IMG/VR virus record: IMGVR_UViG_3300017990_001008
Span: 1-35,261 of that record
Direction: 5' to 3' (one strand)
DNA: 35,261 nt
Source: a virus
Below, in pieces: positions 1 to 7,470 of the stretch; the stretch's first letter is position 1, and each line of letters starts with the position of its first letter. Under the pieces are notes generated by a model, which was not told where the DNA came from, searched no databases, and was given only the letters and a program-made list of their open reading frames with translations. The translations under genes and the position numbers were made by a program.

Positions 1-77
1 ATAGTTTCAATAGCTCGTTTCAAACGGTCAGGACGTTTGTATGTTATGACTACCGCAGATACCAACGGTGATTTCAT
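1..77 (-). CDS. Family 2 glycosyltransferase, N-terminal fragment
   Basis: Only the first 25 codons are in the window; the gene runs off the left edge. They read MKSPLVSAVVITYKRPDRLK followed by RAIET. The V-S-x-V-V-I-T-Y-x-R-P-x-R-L-x-R-A-I pattern is the typical first strand and loop of GT-A fold family 2 glycosyltransferases, which transfer a sugar from a nucleotide donor. The ATG overlaps the TGA of the preceding epimerase gene (ATGA), so the two are translationally coupled. It is the last visible gene of the sugar cluster and probably transfers the sugar made by its neighbours. Donor and acceptor cannot be told from this fragment. Confidence 0.75.
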   Translation of the reverse strand, partial: MKSPLVSAVVITYKRPDRLKRAIET

Positions 78-1006
78 TGCTCCAACCAATCAATTGTTCT
101 TTCTATTGATTGTTCGCAGTTGTATTTTGGTTTCCAACCTACGGATAATGCTTTATCAATAGATAATATTGTATAAGGTGTATCACCTGGCCAACCTCTA
201 TCACCGCCTGTAAAACGCATAATCGGTGATACTTTTAATCGATTACAAATGATATTTGCTAATTCCCTAACGGACATTGTATGAGTGTTGCCGAGATTAT
301 ATACTTCAACATTTGTGTTATGGTCGTTCCGTGGAATATCAATAAGACCATTTACACAATCGGAAACATCGAAATATGATTTCAATTGATTTCCATCCCC
401 AAGAATCTCAAGTTCGTCTTTGTTCTTTCGTAATTTGTGAAATAAATCATAAATGACACCACGGTGTTGATGATTTCCGACAACATTCGCGAAACGAAAC
501 ATCCACGCTTTGATGCCGTATAAATCGGTATATGCGTAGATAAACGCTTCATTTGCAAGTTTTGATGCACCATACATTGATATCGGTCGAATGTCCTTTA
601 CATCTTCCGGCGTTGGTGTAACGCTAGTGACACCGTAAATTGATGAACTCGATGAAAATATGAGTCGAGGTACGTTTTCTTTTCGTATGTATTCAAGAAC
701 CGCATTTGTACCTTGTACATTGTTTTTTAAATCCGTTGTTGGGTCTTGATAACTTTTTCGTATATCAGCACTAGCCGCTAAATGATATACTTCATCAATT
801 CCTTTCAATACTTGGCGATGTGCATCAATATTATTGATGTCGTCCCATATCATCATAAAATCTTGATGTTTCTTGACGTCTTCAATAAGATAAGATTTTT
901 TCTTATCGTTATCAATACCAATAACTTGATGTGAATTTTCAAGCAGTCGTTCTACGAGGTTGCTTCCTATAAATCCTGATGCTCCAGTTACTAAAATCTT
1001 CTTCAT
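74..1006 (-). CDS. NAD-dependent sugar-nucleotide epimerase/dehydratase (extended SDR)
   Basis: 310 aa, the usual length for the family. The N-terminus has the Rossmann NAD-binding motif GASGFIGSNL (residues 8-17). An SSSSSIYG segment near residue 118 and the YGASK pair near residues 146-150 supply the catalytic Ser/Tyr/Lys. It should act on a nucleotide-linked sugar in the cytoplasm, in the manner of a 4-epimerase (GalE-like) or 4,6-dehydratase; the exact reaction cannot be read. A clear AAGGAGGA ribosome site lies before ATG 1006, inside the end of the upstream epimerase gene. The start overlaps that gene's stop, and its own TGA overlaps the next ATG, so three sugar genes are coupled. Confidence 0.85.
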   Translation of the reverse strand: MKKILVTGASGFIGSNLVERLLENSHQVIGIDNDKKKSYLIEDVKKHQDFMMIWDDINNIDAHRQVLKGIDEVYHLAASADIRKSYQDPTTDLKNNVQGTNAVLEYIRKENVPRLIFSSSSSIYGVTSVTPTPEDVKDIRPISMYGASKLANEAFIYAYTDLYGIKAWMFRFANVVGNHQHRGVIYDLFHKLRKNKDELEILGDGNQLKSYFDVSDCVNGLIDIPRNDHNTNVEVYNLGNTHTMSVRELANIICNRLKVSPIMRFTGGDRGWPGDTPYTILSIDKALSVGWKPKYNCEQSIERTIDWLEQ

Positions 1007-1977
1007 TTAAATTCCTCCTTCATCCAATCCCAACTTTTTTGTAAACCAGTATCAAGGTCTGTTTTAGGTTCCCATTGTAAACAATTTTGTGCTACATTCA
1101 AATTTGGAACACGAGAAAGTGGTCCACTCGGTTTTGATTCGTCAAATTGTATCTTGATTCGTTGTTCTGATAATTTGACGATTTGTTCTGCCAATTTTCG
1201 TATTGATATAGGTTCATTTCCACCGATATTGACCGTTAATGATTTTCTTTCGATGTATTTTTCTACTTTCAATATTGCATCAATTAAATCATCAATATAC
1301 ACGAGATTGCGTGTTACATTTCCTTTACCCCAAACAATGAATTTTTCATGATTAAGGATTTTTCTCATCAATGATAACACTACTTGTCCCGATTCGGGTG
1401 AATAATCATCACACGGACCGTATGATTTGAAAATACGGACAATACCTACTTTGATACCAGCATCGGACATCATTTCGAGATTTTTTTCGGTAATGAATTT
1501 TGCCCAGCCATACCCTCCCTCTGGGTCAATACGCATCTCATCTTTATCTTTTTCTTTGAATGGTTTTGCCGTTTTATCATATTGTTTTGCTGTATTGTAT
1601 ACAGAAACGCTTGATGTAAAAATTATTTTTTTAACATCGTTTTCGACACATGCACGACAAATGTTGTTATCGATTGCAATATTTTCTTGTAATGCTCGCA
1701 ATTCGTTTTTAGGTGAACCATGTAGAAATTGCATCCCACCGATTCGACAGGCAGTATGAAATACAGTTCCAACGTTTTTTGTCATTACTTTTGCCTGGTC
1801 ATAATCACGTAAATCGCTTTGTTGACAATGTGATTTTACACCAAGATACTCAAGATATGATTGTTTTCCACGTGAAAAATCATCAGCAAGAATATAACGT
1901 TCCATATCACGTTCTTCAAGCGCTTTACATAAATGGGAGCCAATAAAACCGGCGGCTCCTGTGATTAAATAGCTCAT
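1003..1977 (-). CDS. Extended SDR, GDP-mannose 3,5-epimerase-like
   Basis: 324 aa. The Rossmann motif GAAGFIGSHL is at residues 7-16 and the catalytic YGWAK near residue 155. After the third strand it reads ACRIGGMQFLHG, which resembles the A-D-M-G-G-M-G-F-I segment of GDP-mannose 3,5-epimerases; the same group contains enzymes that remodel GDP-heptose. In this window the neighbours look like a heptose pathway, so a GDP-heptose or GDP-hexose epimerase is a reasonable inference, not a demonstrated one. The start overlaps the stop of a 44-aa zinc protein and the stop overlaps the next epimerase start (ATGA). Confidence 0.78.
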   Translation of the reverse strand: MSYLITGAAGFIGSHLCKALEERDMERYILADDFSRGKQSYLEYLGVKSHCQQSDLRDYDQAKVMTKNVGTVFHTACRIGGMQFLHGSPKNELRALQENIAIDNNICRACVENDVKKIIFTSSVSVYNTAKQYDKTAKPFKEKDKDEMRIDPEGGYGWAKFITEKNLEMMSDAGIKVGIVRIFKSYGPCDDYSPESGQVVLSLMRKILNHEKFIVWGKGNVTRNLVYIDDLIDAILKVEKYIERKSLTVNIGGNEPISIRKLAEQIVKLSEQRIKIQFDESKPSGPLSRVPNLNVAQNCLQWEPKTDLDTGLQKSWDWMKEEFK

Positions 1978-2108
1978 GTTCCCTCCTCCTTATATCGAGA
2001 CATACTTTTTTCTTCAAAACAGTCATGACAAATTTTGCCGTGATGACTATTACGCAATTCTTCAACTGGGAAAAGATGTCGGCACAGTACACACATCTTT
2101 TTCTTCAT
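1974..2108 (-). CDS. 44-aa zinc-ribbon microprotein
   Basis: A very short gene, MKKKMCVLCRHLFPVEELRN and onward, with two knuckles, CVLC near residue 6 and CHDC near residue 27, spaced for one zinc ion. Its ATG overlaps the TGA of the transaldolase gene and its TGA overlaps the ATG of the epimerase gene, so it exactly fills the gap between them. Overlap at both ends and the conserved cysteine pattern are the evidence that it is real. It carries AAGGAGGGA near its end, which serves the next gene. Function unknown. Confidence 0.7.
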   Translation of the reverse strand: MKKKMCVLCRHLFPVEELRNSHHGKICHDCFEEKSMSRYKEEGT

Positions 2109-2848
2109 GCTATCTTTTTCTCAGCTTTTTGAAATTCGTCCCACGCTTTTTCAAAATCACCAAGTGTAGATTCCGTTTTCTCATTGTACGGCATTTCATT
2201 CAAAATTTTTGGCGGAATAGTGATAATATCGGGTTGTGCCGTTAATATTTCCTCGATATCAGAAACCTTACGAATGCTTCCAACAATCAATTTTGTTTCA
2301 GGATAACTTTGCCTGAGCACATTCATTGTTTCATTGATTGTATTCCACGCATAAAATGTACCGCTATCAACTTCTTCTTCATTTTCAGGAGGATGTTTTT
2401 CGTTCCACCAATCCTTCATGCGATTGTAGAATAATGAAACATATGATGCTCCTGATGAAGCAGCTAAAAATGCTTGATTAAGTGTCATACAAGCTGTCAC
2501 GTTTGTTTTGACATGCATACTTTCTAATGTGTTAACAGCTCGTAATCCGTCACCGTTTCCCATCATCGGAACTTTTATGACGGCGTTGGACAATCGAAAA
2601 CCTCTCGGTCCTGTCCATCGTGTGTATTCTTCAGCTTTTTCTACAATTTCATTATAGTTGTTTGGTCCTTCTAAAGACACGGGCATCGGATATACCATTT
2701 CAAGAATTTCAATTGCTCGTTCCTTGAAATTACAACCTTTTTCTTTTAGAAAGATTGCTTGGTTGGTTGTTACTCCTGTTCCGATACCCCAACCCAAAAA
2801 TTGTTTAATATCCTCTAAATTTGCTGTATCCAGAAATATTTCTGTCAT
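2105..2848 (-). CDS. Transaldolase / fructose-6-phosphate aldolase family
   Basis: 247 aa, slightly longer than the short TalC/MipB class. It starts MTEIFLDTANLEDIK, the typical first strand (FLDTAN), followed by GVTTNQ. The Schiff-base lysine is in NAVIKVPMMGNGDG (near residue 93). Transaldolase exchanges a three-carbon unit between sugar phosphates and can form sedoheptulose 7-phosphate, the first substrate of heptose synthesis; the GmhA-, HddA- and HddC-like genes here would use it. That link is inference from context. GGTGGTGAGG precedes ATG 2848 and a TATA box lies about 50 bases upstream. The stop overlaps the next start. Confidence 0.85.
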   Translation of the reverse strand: MTEIFLDTANLEDIKQFLGWGIGTGVTTNQAIFLKEKGCNFKERAIEILEMVYPMPVSLEGPNNYNEIVEKAEEYTRWTGPRGFRLSNAVIKVPMMGNGDGLRAVNTLESMHVKTNVTACMTLNQAFLAASSGASYVSLFYNRMKDWWNEKHPPENEEEVDSGTFYAWNTINETMNVLRQSYPETKLIVGSIRKVSDIEEILTAQPDIITIPPKILNEMPYNEKTESTLGDFEKAWDEFQKAEKKIA

Positions 2849-2893
2849 CGGCGCCTCACCACCAATAAATTAAAATATCATATGAAAAAGTAA

Positions 2894-2901
2894 TTTATAA
2901 A
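2894..2901 (-). promoter_or_regulatory. TATA box for the transaldolase-epimerase operon
   Basis: On the minus strand the gap between 2926 and 2848 contains TTTATAAA flanked by A/T. Counting about 25 bases on puts the transcription start near 2872, leaving a leader of about 24 bases that contains the GGTGGTGAGG ribosome site. The spacing is what archaeal TBP/TFB promoters need. A loosely similar sequence (CATAAACGTTTAAAAAAG on the minus strand) sits near 27950. Confidence 0.5.
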
Positions 2902-2925
2902 CTTTTATGAAAAATGAAGAAATGA

Positions 2926-3375
2926 TTAACCTATTTTATTTAACCTAATATATACATCGAAACTTCCGTCACCACCGTGTTTATCTAGAATGACCCAACC
3001 TGGTATTTCTTTTCTAAAATAATCGTATCGTTTAAGGAAGCGGTCCCAATTATTATTAGTATAATCAGAAAACTCTTCAAAATAACAGGGGTCAGAAACA
3101 ATGATTTCACCTGTTTTTACAGTTAAATCACCTGTACCACGTACAACTCCATGCCATGTATTAGGCATAACCCATGTCACACGATATTTTCCATTTGGCA
3201 CCCGGAAAACTTTTTGATACCGGTCACATTTTCTTCCTTTACGGTCGGTGATTGCAATAGTTCCACTATCCACACCTATATTACGAGCTTCTATTTCTAT
3301 AATTTTACCTAATTTTTTAACACCCTTTTGGGTTGACCAATCTGGCTTGTGCCAATAGTCATCTATTTTTACCAT
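2926..3375 (-). CDS. KIDDYW-tagged protein with SDPCY segment, function unknown
   Basis: 149 aa. The first eight residues, MVKIDDYW, recur at the start of two other proteins in this window (28150-28548 and 28548-28922) whose remaining sequence is unrelated. The body has IIVSDPCYF near residue 90 and a HGGDGSFDVYIRL end; small viral and bacterial proteins with SDPCY and a late DGxY/F motif exist, but I cannot name the family with certainty. An AAAGGTAAAATAA sequence precedes ATG 3375. It is the last gene before the transaldolase promoter. No signal peptide or membrane segment is visible. Confidence 0.6.
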   Translation of the reverse strand: MVKIDDYWHKPDWSTQKGVKKLGKIIEIEARNIGVDSGTIAITDRKGRKCDRYQKVFRVPNGKYRVTWVMPNTWHGVVRGTGDLTVKTGEIIVSDPCYFEEFSDYTNNNWDRFLKRYDYFRKEIPGWVILDKHGGDGSFDVYIRLNKIG

Positions 3376-3466
3376 TTATTTTACCTTTTCTGATGCCTAT
3401 TAAACAAACATCCCAATCGACATTTGAAGCAAGTTGTCTAATTAATTTTTTTGTGAATTGTTTCAT
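3359..3466 (-). CDS. 35-aa basic microprotein (possible)
   Basis: MKQFTKKLIRQLASNVDWDV then a short basic tail ending IRKGKINGKNR. It starts three bases after the stop of the 101-aa gene and its end overlaps the start of the KIDDYW gene. The ribosome site is poor (AAAGG directly before ATG), so it may be read only by coupling, or may not be real. No family is recognised. Confidence 0.33.
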   Translation of the reverse strand: MKQFTKKLIRQLASNVDWDVCLIGIRKGKINGKNR

Positions 3467-3469
3467 CCT

Positions 3470-3775
3470 TTACAACTCAAAATCAATGTTGTTCTTTATA
3501 CATCCTTTTTGAAATTCAAATGTATGTCTTTTTTTGTATGTATCAGTGTCACCATATATAGGCCATCTTAATTTGCATACTTTAAGTGATATGTGATTAA
3601 GAAATTTTTCTCTTACGCTTGTATCAAAACCGTATTCTTCAATTTCTTTGATGAATTTTTGTGTTAAGAATTTATCGAGTTGTTTTTGAGTTAATTTTAT
3701 ACCATAAAAGTTGTCGAGTGTTTTTATTATGTCTCTTTTTACACTTATACTAATTTTTGGTTTAGATTTTACCAT
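3470..3775 (-). CDS. Hypothetical protein, 101 aa
   Basis: A basic protein without transmembrane segments. The N-terminal half is predicted helical (DIIKTLDNFYG, LTQKQLDKFLTQ), and the C-terminal half has the conserved-looking run CKLRWPIYGDTDTYKKRHTF. It is preceded by an AT-rich, gene-poor stretch with a 9-bp hairpin, so it may have its own transcript. I do not recognise the family. It is supported by length, by its strand and by the tight packing of the genes after it. Confidence 0.55.
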   Translation of the reverse strand: MVKSKPKISISVKRDIIKTLDNFYGIKLTQKQLDKFLTQKFIKEIEEYGFDTSVREKFLNHISLKVCKLRWPIYGDTDTYKKRHTFEFQKGCIKNNIDFEL

Positions 3776-3783
3776 ACATAAAT

Positions 3784-3820
3784 ATAGAATAGAACCAGTA
3801 TTTCAATTTTGCTATTCTAT
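3784..3820 (-). repeat. 9-bp inverted repeat in a gene-poor stretch
   Basis: ATAGAATAG (3784-3792) and CTATTCTAT (3812-3820) form a perfect hairpin with a 19-base loop, nine bases before the ATG at 3775. The surrounding 3776-3926 stretch is very AT-rich and I see no credible gene in it; the plus-strand frame there is low-complexity. It could be an operator, a terminator for the upstream genes or a leader structure. Confidence 0.45.
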
Positions 3821-3926
3821 TATTTTAAAGGATATTGATTTTTATTCAAACATAAAGATTATTAATCATTTTTTGATTTCATATATAAAAGAAAGACAAA
3901 AACATACCATTGTTTTCTTCTAATTT

Positions 3927-3992
3927 TTACTGGCATTTAAGTCTAGACATTGCTCCAAACCATGTCGGAATATACGATGCGTTTTCTATCAT
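3927..3992 (-). CDS. 21-aa microprotein (possible)
   Basis: MIENASYIPTWFGAMSRLKC then Q. The argument for it is a strong AAAGGTGAAGG ribosome site a few bases before ATG 3992; nothing else in the stretch explains that site. The peptide matches nothing I know, and could be the remnant of a longer gene. Confidence 0.3.
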   Translation of the reverse strand: MIENASYIPTWFGAMSRLKCQ

Positions 3993-4016
3993 TTACCTTC
4001 ACCTTTTATGCTATGA

Positions 4017-4220
4017 TTAAATCTTAATTACTCCTTTTTCACTAAATCTTCTCTTGCTCTTTTCTATTGGTGAATTATACCATGCTAAGTATTTGTTCAC
4101 CTCAGTTCTTTTATTTGAAAGCAATCTCAATACGACTTTTCCTTCAATCATCTTCACCACGTGTAACAAAATAGTTTGTATGTTGTCTAATTTATCCTTT
4201 ATATCTTCTAAATCACCCAT
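4017..4220 (-). CDS. Small helical protein, 67 aa
   Basis: MGDLEDIKDKLDNIQTILLH and onward is a short amphipathic helix of coiled-coil type, followed by a basic tail (KRTEVNKYLAWYNS, KSKRRFSEKG). It sits in a run of small unknown genes on the same strand with short gaps. The ribosome site AGGTAGTG is moderate. No family recognised. Confidence 0.5.
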   Translation of the reverse strand: MGDLEDIKDKLDNIQTILLHVVKMIEGKVVLRLLSNKRTEVNKYLAWYNSPIEKSKRRFSEKGVIKI

Positions 4221-4243
4221 TCAATCACTACCTATTTTTTTTA

Positions 4244-4507
4244 TTATAAACCTATTTCTTTTGCTTTAGTGTAATAATTATTATAATAAGGACTAAACAT
4301 ACAATCAGTTTTTTCGCAATCCTTACATTTTTTAAAAGTTTGTTTAATCCTCATTAATGTTGTAATCCCATTTTCAGTAATAGAACCATAATAATTCCAA
4401 ACACCATCACTGCCAAAATATGATAAATCTTTGAATGTTTCTTTAACTGATTTTTCACCTGCTTGACATGCACACCACTTTTCTTCGGAAAGAATTTGAT
4501 AATCCAT
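4244..4507 (-). CDS. Cysteine-rich small protein, 87 aa
   Basis: Contains CAC near residue 12 and CKDCEKTDC near residues 61-69, suggesting one metal-binding site, plus aromatic runs (VWNYYGS, PYYNNYY). A good AAGGAGAAC ribosome site precedes ATG 4507. It lies between a membrane protein gene and a helical protein gene. Function unknown; the cysteines suggest zinc binding. Confidence 0.6.
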   Translation of the reverse strand: MDYQILSEEKWCACQAGEKSVKETFKDLSYFGSDGVWNYYGSITENGITTLMRIKQTFKKCKDCEKTDCMFSPYYNNYYTKAKEIGL

Positions 4508-4537
4508 TATCAGTTCTCCTTTGTTGTTCTAAAAATG

Positions 4538-4747
4538 CTAATAATACTTTGTATAATTATATAATGCATAGTATATTCCAAAGACGCTACCGATACTAAT
4601 AATAGCCCAATATTTTGATAGGGTCAATGCTACTTTTCCATCTTCAGAGAATGCTAATGTTGTTATGAAACAAAAACTGATTATCAACATTCCAAAAGAA
4701 AAGAGAAAAAGTGTTGTATTTAGTTTTTTGTTCATTAATATTTTCAT
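4538..4747 (-). CDS. Small membrane protein, two transmembrane segments
   Basis: 69 aa with hydrophobic stretches at about residues 11-33 (TLFLFSFGMLIISFCFITTL) and 45-63 (YWAIISIGSVFGIYYALY), joined by a short acidic loop (SEDGK). Its ATG overlaps the TGA of the nucleotidyltransferase gene (ATGA). No family recognised; small two-helix membrane proteins recur through this window. Confidence 0.6.
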   Translation of the reverse strand: MKILMNKKLNTTLFLFSFGMLIISFCFITTLAFSEDGKVALTLSKYWAIISIGSVFGIYYALYNYTKYY

Positions 4748-5427
4748 TCAATTGCCTCAATAAATGTTTTTGTTTCCTCCAACGCTTCTGGGTTTCCAAT
4801 ATGATACAATCGCTTGGTTACAAAGTAAGGAACAATCTGTTCTCTTTTGAATAATCTATTTCGAAATTGTGATGTTGACATTGGTGTGTTTTCGGGCAAC
4901 ATTTTGATTGCTTTTCTTTCAACTAACGTTACACCATAATCTATATGATGTCCGTTTGTTTTATCATCAACACTAATGATTTTGTTGTTTTTGATGAATA
5001 TATTGCTTTGGTCAATGTAATTATTGTTTTTCCAAACGGCTAACATTGCTAATTTATCTTGGGCTATAAATAATTGATACATATCGGTGAAGTTCAGGTA
5101 AGGAAGATAACTGTCACCATACATAATGAAAAAGGTATGTTTCAATAGCGATTGTGCTTTTTTCACCGCTCCTATTGTACCGAGTTGGTCATCAACACTA
5201 TATTCTATATTTACATCAAATTTTGTACCATCATCAAAATATTCTTCGATTTGTTCTTTCAAATGATTAACACAAAAAACAAAATCCGTGATGTGATGTT
5301 TTTTTAATAGTTCGATTTGATGTTCAAGAAACGGTTTATCATCGATAAGCATCATTGCTTTCGGAGTTTCTTTTGCGAGGTCACCTAATCGTGTGGCAAG
5401 ACCGCCACATGGAATGACACATTGCAT
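4744..5427 (-). CDS. Sugar-1-phosphate nucleotidyltransferase, HddC-like
   Basis: 227 aa from ATG 5427; the frame extends to a TTG at 5439, but the ATG is the better start. The signature GGLATRLGDLAKETPKAM (pattern G-G-x-x-T-R-L ... P-K) binds the nucleoside triphosphate. YGDSYLPY carries the metal-binding aspartate. The closest family pattern is D-glycero-D-manno-heptose 1-phosphate guanylyltransferase and related NTases that activate sugar 1-phosphates. HddA-like and GmhA-like genes on the same strand support a heptose substrate; the nucleotide (GTP or other) is not readable. Confidence 0.82.
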   Translation of the reverse strand: MQCVIPCGGLATRLGDLAKETPKAMMLIDDKPFLEHQIELLKKHHITDFVFCVNHLKEQIEEYFDDGTKFDVNIEYSVDDQLGTIGAVKKAQSLLKHTFFIMYGDSYLPYLNFTDMYQLFIAQDKLAMLAVWKNNNYIDQSNIFIKNNKIISVDDKTNGHHIDYGVTLVERKAIKMLPENTPMSTSQFRNRLFKREQIVPYFVTKRLYHIGNPEALEETKTFIEAIE

Positions 5428-5428
5428 T

Positions 5429-5518
5429 TTACATTTCAACCTTTTTTACTTTTTGAAACTTTCCACAATCGCACGTGGAAAGTATTTTATTGCAGTTTTC
5501 ACATTTTACGATTTCCAT
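5429..5518 (-). CDS. 29-aa zinc-knuckle microprotein
   Basis: MEIVKCENCNKILSTCDCGK and a short basic tail. CENC and CDCG give four cysteines in a zinc-ribbon spacing. ATG 5518 follows GAGTGATAAA, and the stop sits just at the start of the nucleotidyltransferase gene. It is too short to be found by length alone; the cysteine pattern and fit between neighbours support it. Confidence 0.55.
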   Translation of the reverse strand: MEIVKCENCNKILSTCDCGKFQKVKKVEM

Positions 5519-5522
5519 TTTA

Positions 5523-5621
5523 TCACTCTTCAAATACATAATGAAACAACCAATCTCGGTAGTCGTCTTTATCATACACACTAAATGCAGTTTCAAGTTG
5601 ATATCGACCTTTTATAAGCAT
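5523..5621 (-). CDS. 32-aa acidic/aromatic microprotein
   Basis: MLIKGRYQLETAFSVYDKDD then YRDWLFHYVFEE. It starts 29 bases before the end of the 81-aa gene in another frame and ends four bases before the next microprotein start. The sequence looks like real coding sequence, not random frame, but there is no recognised family and the ribosome site is weak. Confidence 0.45.
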   Translation of the reverse strand: MLIKGRYQLETAFSVYDKDDYRDWLFHYVFEE

Positions 5622-5838
5622 ACGACATTTTCTCGTAAACATCAGGTTGTTCTTTTCTTAGTTTTTCCATATTATGGTGATATGTTTTATAGAATTCTTT
5701 GGCAGAATCAAACGCTTTGAAACAATCGTTTATACATCGTTTTGCTACATTATAAGCGAATTTTTCATCATCAGTTTCCAATTTATGTTCCGTTAATGAT
5801 TCTTCGATTTCTTTTTTCTTATCCATTAATCGTTCCAT
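5593..5838 (-). CDS. Helical hypothetical protein, 81 aa
   Basis: Charged, mostly helical sequence (KKKEIEESLTEHKLETDDEK, YNVAKRCINDCFKAFDSAKE). The start overlaps the stop of the VWA gene (TAATG), so it is probably co-translated with it. A second ATG four codons in has a slightly better ribosome site. No family is recognised. It could be a partner of the VWA protein, by position only. Confidence 0.55.
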   Translation of the reverse strand: MERLMDKKKEIEESLTEHKLETDDEKFAYNVAKRCINDCFKAFDSAKEFYKTYHHNMEKLRKEQPDVYEKMSYAYKRSIST

Positions 5839-6701
5839 TATTTCAAGTCCATTTTCTTTTTTGTTTTCTTTGGTGTCCTTGAACTGAAATCAGAGAAGAA
5901 ATTTGCTTGTGTTCCTCGTATAGTACCTATTTTTTCTGCATGAGAATATTGTTTAGTTGACATCGCAAGGTGTCCCATTGTCCTGTTGACGTTTGCGCTT
6001 GCATAACCAATAACATTTCCTTTTGGCATATCAAATGCTTTTGCTCTTGACCAAGCGTCTTGGTCAGCACCTAAATAGATAAATGTCCATCCGTGTTTTT
6101 CTTTGTCCCTCATTAAACCTTTAATACTATCGAGATTATATTCTTGAGACATGTTTTCGCAACCATCAGTAATGATAGCGAAAAGGACATTTTTCTTGTT
6201 TGTAAGTTGTCCGATTGTTCTGCCAATTGCATCATAAAGAGGCGTTCCGCCCATTGGGTGATAATCTTCATCGGTAAATGATACTAATTTAATTGGTTTG
6301 TTTCTTATTGGTGTTTCTACGTTGTTGCTACCAAATTTTGTAAGCGTTAAATGATAATTGATTTGTTTATCTGTTTTTAATTTTTTGAGATATGTATTGA
6401 TTGCGTTAATAGTATCAGGTTTGTTTGAATACATCGACCCGCTTTCATCAAGGAGCATGACAAGGTGTTTAGAAGAAGACGATGACAAATCATCGTCATC
6501 GTCATCATCTGTTATTTTATCAACAGAGATGTCGTCTGGTACTACATCTCCATCGAGGATTTTTTTCTCGAGCTTATCGAGTTTTTTTATTTTTGCTTTA
6601 TATTTTCTGCGTTTTATTTCAATGTCAGCTAATACTTTAGCGACACGTTTGTTGACTTCTTTTTTCGCCAACTGTTCTGGTGTTTTTTCTTCTTCTGGCA
6701 T
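5838..6701 (-). CDS. von Willebrand factor A domain protein with intact MIDAS
   Basis: 287 aa. The first ~70 residues are a charged coiled coil (KEVNKRVAKVLADIEIKRRK) followed by an acidic run DDDDDD and serine run. The VWA domain follows: VMLLDESGSM (near residue 86) is the DxSxS metal site, GGTPLYDAIG (near 152) supplies the threonine, and IITDGCEN (near 178) the second aspartate. Such a complete metal-dependent adhesion site binds a partner protein through Mg2+. No signal peptide, so it acts in the cytoplasm. A strong AGGAGGTGG ribosome site precedes ATG 6701. In other genomes VWA proteins often work with MoxR-type ATPases; none is in this window. Confidence 0.85.
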   Translation of the reverse strand: MPEEEKTPEQLAKKEVNKRVAKVLADIEIKRRKYKAKIKKLDKLEKKILDGDVVPDDISVDKITDDDDDDDLSSSSSKHLVMLLDESGSMYSNKPDTINAINTYLKKLKTDKQINYHLTLTKFGSNNVETPIRNKPIKLVSFTDEDYHPMGGTPLYDAIGRTIGQLTNKKNVLFAIITDGCENMSQEYNLDSIKGLMRDKEKHGWTFIYLGADQDAWSRAKAFDMPKGNVIGYASANVNRTMGHLAMSTKQYSHAEKIGTIRGTQANFFSDFSSRTPKKTKKKMDLK

Positions 6702-6973
6702 TATGCCACCTCCTTTATTTCCTTACTACAATTCATACACAATATTGTATTACCTATATAAGATAAACGTTTTTTATGACAATACGGGCAAGTTTTTTTT
6801 CGTATTTCATCCCATTTTTTAAAAAATGCATTACGATTTTTTTCAATTTTATTGATTGCATAATCACAATTTCTTGGACAATATTTTGTATAATAATAGA
6901 GTGAATGTCCATATTCTTTACATTTTTTGCAAAGTGAATATTTTTTATTTTCTTTCATACTCACCAATTTCAT
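6701..6973 (-). CDS. Double zinc-ribbon small protein
   Basis: 90 aa (85 if it starts at the internal ATG 6958, which follows GGTGAGT closely). Cysteine pairs CKKC, CPRNC, CPYC and CMNC give two four-cysteine zinc sites, one near residues 15-36 and one near 62-83. The end overlaps the VWA start by one base (TAATG arrangement) and the start lies inside the HAD gene. Probably a nucleic-acid or protein-binding zinc protein; no family assigned. Confidence 0.6.
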   Translation of the reverse strand: MKLVSMKENKKYSLCKKCKEYGHSLYYYTKYCPRNCDYAINKIEKNRNAFFKKWDEIRKKTCPYCHKKRLSYIGNTILCMNCSKEIKEVA

Positions 6974-7460
6974 TCAGGAACACTTCAGGTTGCATGGTTT
7001 CATCACCAATATAGAAATCCTTTGGTATTCCCATCATTAAACGATGATACTGTACACCCCATTCCTTTAATTGTTTTTTGGTTAACGTTTCCCAATCATA
7101 TCCGCTCGTTGAACCCCTTGCTGTAACAATGAGTATTTGACAATCAAGGTCGTATAACATATTAAGTAAAGTAATCATCGCGTAATCTGGTTCAGCGTTC
7201 TCGTAATTACCTGATTCAGTATCACATAACGTTCCATCCATGTCAAACCATATTGTAACTTTGTCGCCATCTTCTATTCTTTTCAATACTTTTTGTAAAA
7301 AAGGCGTCAATTGTTGTTGCATCCGTTCATGTTTTCTAACATCTTGTAAAAGATGAGTAACATCACCATATGTCTTACAATGCGATAATCCTATTGCAAT
7401 TTGTTGGTCGAATAATTGTGGTGACATTTTTGATTCTTTTTCTGTAACATAGTTCCACAT
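6945..7460 (-). CDS. HAD-superfamily phosphatase
   Basis: 171 aa from ATG 7460, which follows GAGGACATCAAT; the open frame runs further upstream, but that part overlaps the isomerase gene. Motif I is WFDMDGTLCD (nucleophile aspartate), motif II VTARGS, and a late IGD supplies motif IV. The set resembles small HAD phosphatases found in capsule and sugar-phosphate clusters. In a heptose pathway a HAD enzyme (GmhB) removes the 7-phosphate; this protein could do that, but it lacks clear GmhB zinc-loop cysteines, so I keep the general name. Confidence 0.75.
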   Translation of the reverse strand: MWNYVTEKESKMSPQLFDQQIAIGLSHCKTYGDVTHLLQDVRKHERMQQQLTPFLQKVLKRIEDGDKVTIWFDMDGTLCDTESGNYENAEPDYAMITLLNMLYDLDCQILIVTARGSTSGYDWETLTKKQLKEWGVQYHRLMMGIPKDFYIGDETMQPEVFLNEIGEYERK

Positions 7461-7470
7461 ATTGATGTCC

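Noticed and set aside
3711-3923. 70-codon plus-strand frame
   Set aside because: Low-complexity AT-rich translation, opposite to all neighbours, overlapping the start of a better gene.
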